64,000 nt of DNA. It comes from Mycolicibacterium sp. CBMA 226 (GTDB taxonomy: Bacteria > Actinomycetota > Actinomycetes > Mycobacteriales > Mycobacteriaceae). Under the pieces are notes generated by a model that ran no database searches, was not told where the DNA came from, and saw only the letters and a list, made by a program, of their open reading frames with translations. Shown piece by piece: positions 17,183 to 25,200 of this stretch (its first letter is position 1; every line of letters starts with the position of its first letter). A program made the translations under genes and the position numbers. Location of the stretch: assembly GCF_009729075.1 (NCBI RefSeq), contig NZ_VTGY01000022.1, positions 310,001 through 374,000 of the forward strand. Reading direction: 5' to 3'.

Positions 17183-17761
17183 GTGACCATGGTGAGCCTG
17201 CCTATCAAGCGGAGCCTGATCGCCGGGGCAATCATGCTCGCGCCTCAATTATTCGGCACGGCAGCAGCGCACGCCCAACCCCCAGCGCTTCCATTTCAAC
17301 CAGGCCCTCCCGGGGTGCCGTTGCCCGGGGGTTATTCCTACGAAATTGGTACCGGCAACTTTTCCTTCCCGCCACGCCAACTTGATACGCGGGGTGTACG
17401 CACCGGTGCAGTGACCGCCGACCCCACCCAGACGAGCACGGGGTTGCCCAACGACAAACCGGGCGCTGCGGTTCCGAACCAGTATTTCTGGATGAACTTT
17501 GGCAACTCTCGCTATGGGATTCAGGGTGGCATCGTGCCCCCTGACCCTACGCAGTCCGTCGCACAATCCGACACCGGGACGCTTCCGGGGATGGTTGCCA
17601 GCGGTGGTCCATGGCCGCAACCGCTGTTGGAAAGCCCGACCGGGACGCCGCCAAAGAATGGCGTGCCAACCGGCGAAGCAACGAACGCGACGCCTCCAAG
17701 CTATCCGCAGTTGGAGCAGTCGGGTGCGCCGCCTGCTCAACCCGCACCACCCGAGAACTAG
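17183..17761 (+). CDS. Secreted proline-rich protein
   Basis: 192 residues with a Sec signal peptide (MVSLPIKRSLIAGAIMLAPQLFGTAAAHA, cleaved after AHA), then a Pro/Gly-rich, low-complexity mature part containing one aromatic block (NQYFWMNFGNSRYGIQGG) and a C-terminal PPAQPAPPEN tail. AGGGAG precedes the GTG start; ATG at 17189 is an alternative. No family recognised. Its position 36 bp after the porin gene suggests it acts with the channel in the cell envelope, for example as an assembly or gating partner, but this is inference. Confidence 0.7.
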   Translation: MTMVSLPIKRSLIAGAIMLAPQLFGTAAAHAQPPALPFQPGPPGVPLPGGYSYEIGTGNFSFPPRQLDTRGVRTGAVTADPTQTSTGLPNDKPGAAVPNQYFWMNFGNSRYGIQGGIVPPDPTQSVAQSDTGTLPGMVASGGPWPQPLLESPTGTPPKNGVPTGEATNATPPSYPQLEQSGAPPAQPAPPEN

Positions 17762-17913
17762 GAGCAACCATCAACGTGAAACTGAGCGATTCTCGCAGCC
17801 TGCGGGCCGACTGACCACACAACTATACGAACGCGAATGTTGAAAATCGTATGTACCTGTTGAATGAAGCAATAGCCCCTCGAAAATTAGACTCGTTCTC
17901 GGCGAGGGAGTCT

Positions 17914-18165
17914 GTGGCCGCCCGACAAACACAACCCGCAATTCGAAAGTGCTTCGCGTTCAAAGGCGTTGGACTTCTGCTGGCGGCGATTTTGGCTACC
18001 GCAGGCTGCGGAGGACCTCAACAGCAGACCCCGTCATCGACGACCACATCATCCACTGCGCCAGTTACGCCGACGGAGAAGAATCCCGGTCCGCCTGAGG
18101 GTCATCTCTTTACTCCACCACCGCCGCCGACCAATCCAAATCAAAACCCTGTAGCCGCCAATTGA
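17914..18165 (+). CDS. Small lipoprotein
   Basis: A lipobox (LLAAILATAGC) is followed by GGPQQQTP and a Thr/Ser/Pro-rich tail, so the mature protein would be a lipid-anchored, disordered peptide of about 55 residues. I prefer the GTG at 17914, preceded by GAGGGAG, which gives a normal short basic n-region; an ATG at 17851 would add 21 residues. It is the third exported product downstream of the porin. Family not recognised. Confidence 0.6.
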   Translation: MAARQTQPAIRKCFAFKGVGLLLAAILATAGCGGPQQQTPSSTTTSSTAPVTPTEKNPGPPEGHLFTPPPPPTNPNQNPVAAN

Positions 18166-18495
18166 GTCCATAAAAGCACCCACAAAGCGCTACGGAACAC
18201 AGACCGCATTGGAGTGACCCCCGATCGACTGCTGGTCGAGGGCACTGCTCGGGGTCCGGGCGGTAGGCGTACTGCCAAAACTCGGCAGCGGCACGAAACC
18301 TGCATATTTCGACCTTCGACAGCCTCGCCGCTGAAATGCTCACTCCGGCAGTTGAGCCGATGCTGGCTGGGCACTGTCACGCACAGGGCACTCGCTAATT
18401 CCTGCACCACCGACGGTGGTCCAGGAGAACAGTTGGTACGCGCCTTTCGCGCCGAGAACCGTTGCTGCCGCGAGCCATCGCTTTGCTGAGCGGTT
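18166..18495. other. Intergenic, nothing recognised
   Basis: No gene or clear site found between the lipoprotein stop and the hairpin at 18496. Confidence 0.4.
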
Positions 18496-18536
18496 GGCCC
18501 GGGTCTCATTCGCGACCAGGGAATGAGACGCGGGCC
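18496..18536. terminator. Strong 16-bp hairpin, probable bidirectional terminator
   Basis: GGCCCGGGTCTCATTC (18496-18511) pairs with its near-exact inverse at 18521-18536 (15 of 16 bp), with a 9-base loop. It lies between the convergent lipoprotein and TetR genes, where a two-way terminator is expected. No U-tract, as is common in mycobacteria. An operator or an IS end are alternatives. Confidence 0.5.
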
Positions 18537-18589
18537 GCCTGGTCTATCCCGTGACTCCGGGTGTTTCATCGGTGATGCACCGATGCTGT

Positions 18590-18662
18590 CCCCGATCCCA
18601 GCCGCCTACCGCCGAATGGAAGAAGCGATCACGGGTTGGTTCGATGCGTTGATGTGTGGCTC
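18590..18662 (+). pseudogene. Vestige of the GntR regulator 3' end
   Basis: GATCCCAGCCGCCT at 18592 and GGGTTGGTTCGATGCGTTGATG at about 18634 match the last codons and stop region of the GntR gene (12950-13004), with a one-base deletion breaking the frame. It abuts the stop of the intact TetR, just as a TetR tail vestige abuts the intact GntR. Confidence 0.55.
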
Positions 18663-19397
18663 CTAGGCGCCGCGGGTACCTATCGTTGAAGCCATACGTT
18701 CAATGCCCTCGATGACGAGGTTGATCATCACGTCGAAGCTGTCATTGAGTGGATTCTGGTCCCCGTTGGCCCATCGGACCATAAAGGCACGGTTGTCGAG
18801 CGTATTCAGATTGGCCGTGATGACTGGAAACAAGTTGCGGTCCAGGTGGCCGAGGGCCAAACGGTGGTTGCGTTCGACCTCCTCTGGGGCGCTCACGCTC
18901 CGGGAAAGCTCCAACGAGACCCATCCGATGAGGCATCCCATGAAAGTGTTATACGCGTGAAGAAGGTCGGCATCACGCAAACCTGACTGAGCCAGGACGC
19001 GGAGAACTCGTTCAACAAACGGCAAAGCCGGGGGGGAAACCGTAAGCCGATTCCCGATAACGGGTGCCAGGTTGGGGTGCTTGCGCATCGACGACCGCCA
19101 TTCGTGAGCTGCCTGGCGGAGCCAGTTGTCCCACACCAATTCTTGATCGTTTGGTAGCTCTATGTTGTCGAACAACAAGGATGCCGTATCTTCAACCAAT
19201 TGATCCTTCGAACCGACATGGTGCATAACGGCAGTCGGGTAGACACCCAAAGCGTCCGCAACCCGACGGATCGTCAGCGCGCCAAGGCCGTGTGTATCCA
19301 CGATATCCAGCGCAACCAGCAAGATCTGCGCTCTCGACAGTGCCGCCCGGTCCTCGTCGTTGCCCCTCGTCGCTGAGTTAGCTCGCTTCGAATTCAA
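18663..19397 (-). CDS. TetR-family transcriptional regulator (TetR_C-like)
   Basis: 244 residues. The helix-turn-helix is in residues about 22-70 (LSRAQILLVALDIVDTHGLGALTIRRVADALGVYPTAVMHHVGSKDQLVEDTA pattern). The rest is a helical ligand-binding domain with a long C-terminal helix. It represses its targets until an effector binds. No adjacent divergent gene marks an obvious target; the porin cluster ends 500 bp away in convergent orientation. It is one candidate for the protein that reads the shared 15-bp operator. Confidence 0.85.
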   Translation of the reverse strand: MNSKRANSATRGNDEDRAALSRAQILLVALDIVDTHGLGALTIRRVADALGVYPTAVMHHVGSKDQLVEDTASLLFDNIELPNDQELVWDNWLRQAAHEWRSSMRKHPNLAPVIGNRLTVSPPALPFVERVLRVLAQSGLRDADLLHAYNTFMGCLIGWVSLELSRSVSAPEEVERNHRLALGHLDRNLFPVITANLNTLDNRAFMVRWANGDQNPLNDSFDVMINLVIEGIERMASTIGTRGA

Positions 19398-19892
19398 GGC
19401 CCTACTTTCTGATGGGGGAGCTGACGTGCGGACTCACGATGACTGCCTCGTAAAAACCTGTAGCGGCAGCGCCATCAGATGAGTTCGCCGCCTCGATGTG
19501 AACTTGGTCTAAGTGTATTTGTTTCGCACGCCCGCCACGTGGCGGGTCGGGATAGACACGCACATCGATCTTTTGAAGCCGCCCGAGAAAAGTCACGAGG
19601 ATGCCAAACGAGCGGTTCAGTCTGGCATCGCAAGACTCCCATTTGGCGCACAAGGGCCGCGGCTCGATGTCTGCGATCTGCCTGGCCTCTGGCCGGCGAT
19701 GTTGTGCTCGACCGTTCGCGGGTTGGACCGATCCTGAGATAGCCTTCAATGCCCGTGAGGGGGACCCGTTTGGTGGCCGAGTAGTTATGCAACTTGGGGT
19801 TGGTGGGTCGCGGTCCACTGCAGTGAGACCTCCGTCCATGTCGCCGCGGACCCCGAAGCAAGTCCCGGTGTCGCGGGGTTCCCTCGGGGTGC
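19398..19892. other. Intergenic upstream of TetR, no gene recognised
   Basis: Only low-quality overlapping frames on both strands, none resembling a known protein. It should contain the TetR promoter. Confidence 0.4.
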
Positions 19893-20831
19893 TTATTTGA
19901 TGGCGACGGCGCCGACCGGGGAGCCGACGGCCCCGGTGATGTTCAGCGGGGTAGCGGCCAGCATGAACTCGTAGCGCCTGTCGGCGGCGCAGTCGGCGGC
20001 CAGGGCGTCAAGGTCGAAGATCTCCCCGACTGCCAGTCCCATGTGGACCAGGATCACCTGGTGCAACGGCTGGAAGGCGTCGATCTCGTTGGGCCGCACT
20101 TCCATTCCCCAGGTATCGGTGACGACTGCGGCGATCTGCTGCTGGTCGTACAGCCAGGGCGCGGTGTGCACGGACAGTCCCGGCGCGTCACCGCCGGCGT
20201 AGGTGCCCCAATCGTGGCGGCGGGCACCGAGCTGTCCGGTGCGCACCAGCAGGGCATCACCGGGGGCAATGGTGGAACCTTGGGCGGCAAGGGTGGCTTC
20301 CAGGTCCTCGACGGTGATGGGGTAGCCGTCCTCCAAGCTGGCGTCGCCGTGGTGGGCGGCGACGTCGATGAGCACGCCGCGCATGACGAGCTTGTCCGAC
20401 CAGTGCTGAATTCCGTTGCGTACGGCGCCGTTTGAGGTGTGGTCTCCGGCGCTGTAGCCGTTCCACATCTTGCCCTTGTGGAAGATGTGGGACAGTGCGT
20501 CCCACTGGGTGCCACATTGGAGGCCCATGATGATCATGTCGTCGGAGTAGCCGAAGTCACCGGGGAAGTCGCCTTGGGTGCCGGCGAGAACGTCGGTGCC
20601 GGTGGCAGTGGTGACCAGCTGGGGGTTGGAGCGGATCGCGCCGGGCTGGGGGCCCTGCTGGTCATAGGGCAGGGTCAAGGAGATGACCTTGCCGTCGCGG
20701 ACCAGGGCTGCTGCGGCGCGGACCTGCTCGGGTCCGACGAGGTTGATCGCCCCGAGTTGATCGTCCTCGCCCCAGGTGCCCCACCGGCTGTACTGGGCGA
20801 TGTAGTCGTCGAGGACGGTGGTGTCGGTCAT
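19893..20831 (-). CDS. Cyclase-family (kynurenine formamidase-like) metal hydrolase
   Basis: 312 residues of the cyclase/KynB superfamily. The metal/active-site segment reads LQCGTQWDALSHIFHKG: the Asp and final His of the family motif are kept, and the first positions are the CGTQ variant seen in some bacterial cyclases. Relatives hydrolyse N-formylkynurenine, isatin and other amide or lactam rings using Zn or Mn. ATG at 20831 overlaps the stop of the upstream hydrolase (ATGA), so the two are co-translated. The pair suggests two successive hydrolytic steps on one substrate. Confidence 0.8.
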   Translation of the reverse strand: MTDTTVLDDYIAQYSRWGTWGEDDQLGAINLVGPEQVRAAAALVRDGKVISLTLPYDQQGPQPGAIRSNPQLVTTATGTDVLAGTQGDFPGDFGYSDDMIIMGLQCGTQWDALSHIFHKGKMWNGYSAGDHTSNGAVRNGIQHWSDKLVMRGVLIDVAAHHGDASLEDGYPITVEDLEATLAAQGSTIAPGDALLVRTGQLGARRHDWGTYAGGDAPGLSVHTAPWLYDQQQIAAVVTDTWGMEVRPNEIDAFQPLHQVILVHMGLAVGEIFDLDALAADCAADRRYEFMLAATPLNITGAVGSPVGAVAIK

Positions 20832-21910
20832 GAGGTCACCTTGGCCGCGAGGTTGTCCAGGGTGCGCTCTAGCCAGCTGAAGATGTATCCGGTCGCCTCG
20901 GGGAATTTGGTCGTGGCGCAATGTCCGGTGTCGCGGATCAAGTGGACCTCGGTGTCACGGCGACCCTCGAATACCAGGGTGTCGGCCCGCGGGACGTGCA
21001 CATCGTCGGCGCCGTTGACGACCAACATTGGGGCGTTGAGGTCCTGATTGAGCAGCGGACGCAAGCTGAAGTCGTGCAGCACGTGGGTCAGCTCGTCGAC
21101 GACGGGCAGCGCGTCGAATCCCAGCATGTTGCCCACGATGCCGTTCATCCCGCACTTCCACTCCGCCTTCTTCCAGGCGGCCTCGACCGGCCCGCCGAGC
21201 ACGATCGCACCGTCGACCTCGCCGGCTAATCCGGTACGGGCCGACAGGAATCCGCCGAACGAGATGCCCAGATGCACCACCGTGCCGTTGCCCAACGATC
21301 GTGCCTCGGCGATCAGGCCGCGCATGATCTGCTCACCACCCTGGGCGGTGAACGGCACCGATGACTCCCCGGTGCCGGGAACATCAAAAGCGACCACCCG
21401 CACGCCGAACCGTGTCGCCAACAGCACGAAGACACCGTGCATGTCCATCTTCCAGCTGTCGGTCCCCCCGGAGGCCAACACCACCGGGACGCCGGCGGGC
21501 AGATCGGGAGCGGCGAAGACGTGCGCGGGGACGGTGGTGGAGCCGCGCTGATAGGGAAGCTCCAGGACCTTCCGCTCGAAGTCGACCTCGAAATCCGGGG
21601 CCGCCAAGAGGTACTCGTCGAGTTGATGCTGCTGGGCTCGACGCTTGGCCTCGTCGGCCATGGTTGGGAACTTGGCCCATCCGTACGCAAGCGCGGCAAG
21701 ATTGTGGGCGCCTTGGCCGGCGTACCGGGCACCCAGCGCCGACCACTCGTAGACCCACCCGCCGGGGCCGTCGGGCCACATCTCGGTGACCGCGGCGCGG
21801 ACCGCGTCCACGTCCACAGCAGGCAACCCGGTGTTCAGCATCTGCGGATAGCGTTCGCCAAAGAGACCCTGCGCATCCACCGGCCATTGAAACGACATGA
21901 CATGCTCCAT
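20828..21910 (-). CDS. Alpha/beta hydrolase, FrsA/pseudooxynicotine-hydrolase-like
   Basis: 360 residues. An N-terminal helical region of about 120 residues precedes the alpha/beta core, as in the FrsA-like branch that includes 2,6-dihydroxypseudooxynicotine hydrolase. The nucleophile elbow is GISFGG, the acid is probably the Asp in VVNGADDVHVP, and the His is in RDTGHCAT. It may cleave a C-C or ester bond. It heads the leftward operon with the cyclase-family gene and is divergent from a TetR gene at 21996; an ATG 12 bp downstream is an alternative start. Confidence 0.8.
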   Translation of the reverse strand: MEHVMSFQWPVDAQGLFGERYPQMLNTGLPAVDVDAVRAAVTEMWPDGPGGWVYEWSALGARYAGQGAHNLAALAYGWAKFPTMADEAKRRAQQHQLDEYLLAAPDFEVDFERKVLELPYQRGSTTVPAHVFAAPDLPAGVPVVLASGGTDSWKMDMHGVFVLLATRFGVRVVAFDVPGTGESSVPFTAQGGEQIMRGLIAEARSLGNGTVVHLGISFGGFLSARTGLAGEVDGAIVLGGPVEAAWKKAEWKCGMNGIVGNMLGFDALPVVDELTHVLHDFSLRPLLNQDLNAPMLVVNGADDVHVPRADTLVFEGRRDTEVHLIRDTGHCATTKFPEATGYIFSWLERTLDNLAAKVTS

Positions 21911-21919
21911 TTGGTCGTT

Positions 21920-21984
21920 AACGCAGTATCACTGCTTTAAGTCAGCGTACTGGGCCCTAGGGCTTAAAGCAATGGAACTGCGTT
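21920..21984. promoter_or_regulatory. Long inverted repeat in the divergent hydrolase/TetR promoter
   Basis: Arms AACGCAGT-n5-TGCTTTAAG (21920-21941) and CTTAAAGCA-n5-ACTGCGTT (21963-21984) are exact inverses over 17 bp, around a centre that itself contains GGGCCCTAGGG. It fills almost the whole 85-bp gap, so the TetR at 21996 very likely binds here and controls both directions. Confidence 0.7.
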
Positions 21985-21995
21985 AGGATCGCGGT

Positions 21996-22586
21996 ATGAG
22001 CGACTCGACGGTGCGGCGCCGGACGGGTGGCCGCTCGGCCCGCGTGCGGGACGCGGTGTTGACGGCGACGCTGCAGGCGGTGGCCGAGCACGGCGCCGAT
22101 GCGGTCGGCATCGGCGAGATCGCCCGCGCCGCAGGGGTTCACGAAACCTCCATCTATCGCCGCTGGCCGACCAAGGAACACCTTCTGCTCGATGCGCTGC
22201 TCGACTACAACGAAGCCGAGGTCCCCGTTCCTGACACCGGTTCGCTACGGCAGGACTTGGTCGCCTTCGCGACCTACGTCGCCGCGTATCTCGATTCGCC
22301 ACTGGGCCGAACCCTGGCTCAGGCGATGGTGGCCGCCGGCGACGACGCCACACTGGCTGCCGGGCGGACGCAATTCTGGAAGTCGCGCGTCGATCTCGCG
22401 AGCGCGGTGATCGAGCGCGCCAAAGATCGCGGTGAGGTCCCGACCGATCTCGACGCCGCTGCCGCGCTGGAACTGGTCATCGCGCCGCTGCACTTCCGCG
22501 CGCTGCTGACCCACCAGGCCATCGACGAACGGGCCATCAGCGACATCGTCGACGCCCTCCTGGCGGGACTGGCTTGCCACGGCTAG
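21996..22586 (+). CDS. TetR-family regulator of the hydrolase/cyclase operon
   Basis: 196 residues. HTH in residues about 18-62 (AVLTATLQAVAEHGADAVGIGEIARAAGVHETSIYRRWPTKEHLLLDAL), the 'YRRWPTKE' form of the AcrR-like subgroup with TetR_C_16-type C-terminal helices. Divergent from the alpha/beta hydrolase gene with a large inverted repeat between them, the standard layout for local repression relieved by substrate. Its 3' end overlaps an IS3 scar by a few bases. Confidence 0.88.
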   Translation: MSDSTVRRRTGGRSARVRDAVLTATLQAVAEHGADAVGIGEIARAAGVHETSIYRRWPTKEHLLLDALLDYNEAEVPVPDTGSLRQDLVAFATYVAAYLDSPLGRTLAQAMVAAGDDATLAAGRTQFWKSRVDLASAVIERAKDRGEVPTDLDAAAALELVIAPLHFRALLTHQAIDERAISDIVDALLAGLACHG

Positions 22587-22920
22587 ATGCTCTCCGGCTC
22601 AACGGCTTTCAGTGGTACGCGTGCCAGGTCGGTAGAGGCGGACCCAGAAGGTGTCCAGTCACTATGCGACTTGGGGGTGGTGGTCGTCGTAGTCCACTGT
22701 CGAGCGAACTCGGCTGGCGTGAGATCACCGTGGGCGCTGTGGGGCCTGTTGGCGTTGTAGTCGCGACGCCAGTCTTCAATGATCACCCGGGCTTCCAACA
22801 GCGAGTTGAAGCGCCACCGGTTTAGCAATTCGTCGCGCAGTCGGCCGTTGAAGGATTCGATCCAGGCGTTCTGCCAAGGCGATCCGGCGTCGATGAATAG
22901 TGAAGCGGCGCTGTTGAATC
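22583..22920 (-). mobile_element. IS3-type transposase fragment (C-terminal DDE part)
   Basis: The minus strand encodes about 90 residues typical of IS3 OrfB C-termini: FIDAGSPWQNAWIESFNGRLRDELLN, with the catalytic Glu, then NANRPHSAHGDLTPAEFA. The 5' part is missing; at about 22920 the sequence switches to a plus-strand permease remnant. A transposition or deletion scar. Confidence 0.8.
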
Positions 22921-22926
22921 GACACC

Positions 22927-23342
22927 AGTCCCCATTGCGCTTCCGTCGGAGTCGCCGTTGTCGTTGCCCTCGCAGTGGTTCCCTTCGTCGTGTTTGGCGC
23001 AAATCCCACCTTTCTCTATGTTCAGCTCCTGAGTTCCTTCAGTTACGCGTTCCTCGTCATGCTCGTGATCACGTGTGTGGCAGTGGCGGTCTTCTTGATG
23101 AAACGCAGCCCGAAGGGCCAACGTTGCGGCATCGACTGATCGCGCCGAGCTTGGCGTTCGTGGGTATCGGTACGACCCTCGTCTTTGCCACCATGAACCT
23201 CGACGTCTTGTTTGGTCACACCGGCGCTCCCGTATTTATCATCCTGGGGCTGTTCTATGGCGTCTTTGTCCTCGGCATGGCGGTGGCACTGGTACTGCGG
23301 CGTAAGAGGCCAGACATTTACGCCTTGATCGGTCGTCAATAG
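22927..23342 (+). pseudogene. C-terminal remnant of an APC-family permease
   Basis: About 135 codons matching the last four helices of the three intact permeases in this window: SPHCASVGVAVV..., YVQLLSSFSYAFLVMLVITCVAVAVFLM, then after a frameshift near 23130 LRHRLIAPSLAFVGIGTTLVFATMNLDVLFG and the shared ending IYALIGRQ. The 5' two thirds were removed at the junction with the IS3 fragment. A fourth member of the permease set therefore once stood here. Confidence 0.8.
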
Positions 23343-23385
23343 GACAGGGCTGACAGGCCCGGCGGGATGAATCGCCCTGGTTCTG

Positions 23386-24110
23386 ATGGGGACTCTGGCT
23401 ATTGGATTTCGACCAGGGTTGGTCGGTCCGTTTTTCGTAGCGCAGGGGATTTCCTCAAACTCGGCGGCGGTAGGTTGGCGCGGTAGCGGTGCAGGCGGCT
23501 GGTGTTGTGCCGGGTGCACCCACCCGAGGGTGGTCAGTTCGACGTCTTCGACGGGTCTTGCGCGCTCTGCGGCGGGCGGGCCCGTAGATCAGTTCCACTT
23601 TGTAGCCGATCTCGGCGAGACGGTTACCCTCGCGAATGGACGTGAACTGCGACGCGGCGTCGGAGTGGCATCGCAAGTGCGGCAATGTGATCCGCGTGAC
23701 AAGGGGGCCACCTCGATCGCATCGCACCGAGAACCATGGTGGTTCGAATGTGGCCGGCGACGCGCCACCCACGATTATTCGGCTGAACACGTCGACGACG
23801 AAGCAGACGTGGGCCAGGCCAGCCCGGCCCTGGTCGGCACGAACGTCAGATCTGTCACCCATAACTCACTGGGTGCCGTCGCGGTGAAGTTCCGCTTGAC
23901 CAGATCGGGTGCAGCGCAGCGGTTGTGTCGGGTTTGATGGTGCGTACCCGTTTGCCCCGGCGGACCCGGCGATGCCGGCCGCGCGCATTCGCCGCCCGAC
24001 TTGCTCCCGGCCGACGTTGTGACCGGCATACGCACGAGTGCGCGCCTTACTTGTGTCCATGCCCTGCACGCCCATCCACCGTCACCGCTCCTGGAGGCCG
24101 GTCAACGATT
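23386..24110 (-). mobile_element. Second IS3-type transposase remnant, frameshifted and deleted
   Basis: Minus-strand pieces in several frames: NVGREQVGRRMRAAGI, then VKRNFTATAPSELWVTDLTFV, then FVVDVFSRIIVGG and HSDAASQFTSIREGNRLAEIG, joined directly to the late segment KVELIYGP, so the middle of the core is deleted. This belongs to a different IS3 subgroup from the fragment at 22583. Its right-end DNA (23391-23475) recurs at 28351-28437. Confidence 0.75.
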
Positions 24111-24132
24111 AGCCGGCCACCGACCTCCCTGC

Positions 24133-25047
24133 TCAATGCACCTCACCTGCGCGGTGACGCTCGGACCCGCGCAACGCGGGGAACAACGCTGTAAGGCCCT
24201 GCGCGGACCGACCATCCGCACGGGCGTGATCGAGCGCCTCCACCAGACCGTTCAAAAGGTGGGCAGGCTGGCCCGTTGCCCGCACGACGCTGAGGAACTC
24301 CCCCGCACTGTGTCGCCAGTTGTCGACGGTAGATTGGTCGGTCTCGAAGTCGCCGTCGGAGATCTTCTCCGCCATCGCGTTGATCTCGAACTCCAGCGAC
24401 CGCAGGAGCCGAACCGCCGACGCCGCCACCTGCTTCACGGGAACTCCCTGCGACGCCGCGTATGCGGCACCTTCGATGAAGCTGACCATGCCCAGGGCCA
24501 TCGTCGAGAACGCGCACGGAACTTCCATCACCGCAGGAAGCCCGACATCCGACCCCAGGTAGACCGATCCCGCAGGCGCCAGCGCCTCGAGCATGTCGCG
24601 ACGCTGCTCCCACACCTGTGGGTTGCCGGCGTAGTGGATGAGTGCAGCGTCGGTGCCGATGTGCATCGGGTAGTTGGTGATCGACGCCGCAAGGAGTGAC
24701 GCGCCACGCCGCATCACGGCTTCTTCCAGCGTCCGGATCTGGGCCGCTGATCCTGTCGACGTGTTGACCACGCACTTGCCATCAAGCCTGATCCCGCTGG
24801 GTAGCCCTTCGACCAGGTTGAGCAGATCTGCTGCTTCCCACAACGACACCACCGTCGTCGAGGCTTCCGTCACCGCCGCCTCGAATGAGGGGGCGAGTTC
24901 AGCTCCCAGGCCCACTAAGGGCGCGCACCGTGACGCGGTGCGGTTCCAGACGATGACGCGCACGCCGCGCTGCAGCAGCGGCTGGACGAAAGAAGAACCC
25001 ATCATCCCTGTGCCGACCACGGCCACCGGACTGCTGGTTGTTTGCAC
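24133..25047 (-). CDS. NADPH-dependent imine reductase-like oxidoreductase
   Basis: 304 residues. The Rossmann motif VAVVGTGMMGSSFVQPLLQRGVRVIVWNRT sits at the N-terminus, followed by a 6-phosphogluconate/hydroxyisobutyrate-dehydrogenase-type fold. The segment SITNYPMHIGTDAALIHYAGNPQVWEQ and YLGSDVGLPAVMEV matches the imine reductase/reductive aminase branch, with Glu where many have Asp or Tyr. I chose the GTG at 25047 because AAAGGA lies just upstream. Such enzymes reduce C=N bonds; natural substrates are mostly unknown. It lies 153 bp after an APC permease, probably in one operon, opposite an FAD oxidase that could produce imines. Confidence 0.75.
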   Translation of the reverse strand: MQTTSSPVAVVGTGMMGSSFVQPLLQRGVRVIVWNRTASRCAPLVGLGAELAPSFEAAVTEASTTVVSLWEAADLLNLVEGLPSGIRLDGKCVVNTSTGSAAQIRTLEEAVMRRGASLLAASITNYPMHIGTDAALIHYAGNPQVWEQRRDMLEALAPAGSVYLGSDVGLPAVMEVPCAFSTMALGMVSFIEGAAYAASQGVPVKQVAASAVRLLRSLEFEINAMAEKISDGDFETDQSTVDNWRHSAGEFLSVVRATGQPAHLLNGLVEALDHARADGRSAQGLTALFPALRGSERHRAGEVH

Positions 25048-25200
25048 GTCGTTGTCCTTTCGAAGGGGATCTGCTCGTTGTTCCGCATCCGGGCGGGACG
25101 GAGACAATGGGGAGAGCCGAGGTCGGCAGTCCGCCGCCGTGCTCCGGTGCCTGTCCCGCCGTCGGCCGGACAGATCGGCGCCCGTCCAGGCATCGCCCGC

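Noticed and set aside
20439..21047. Long plus-strand frame opposite the cyclase and hydrolase genes
   Set aside because: It is a Val/Gly-rich antisense shadow of strongly coding minus-strand genes with clear motifs.
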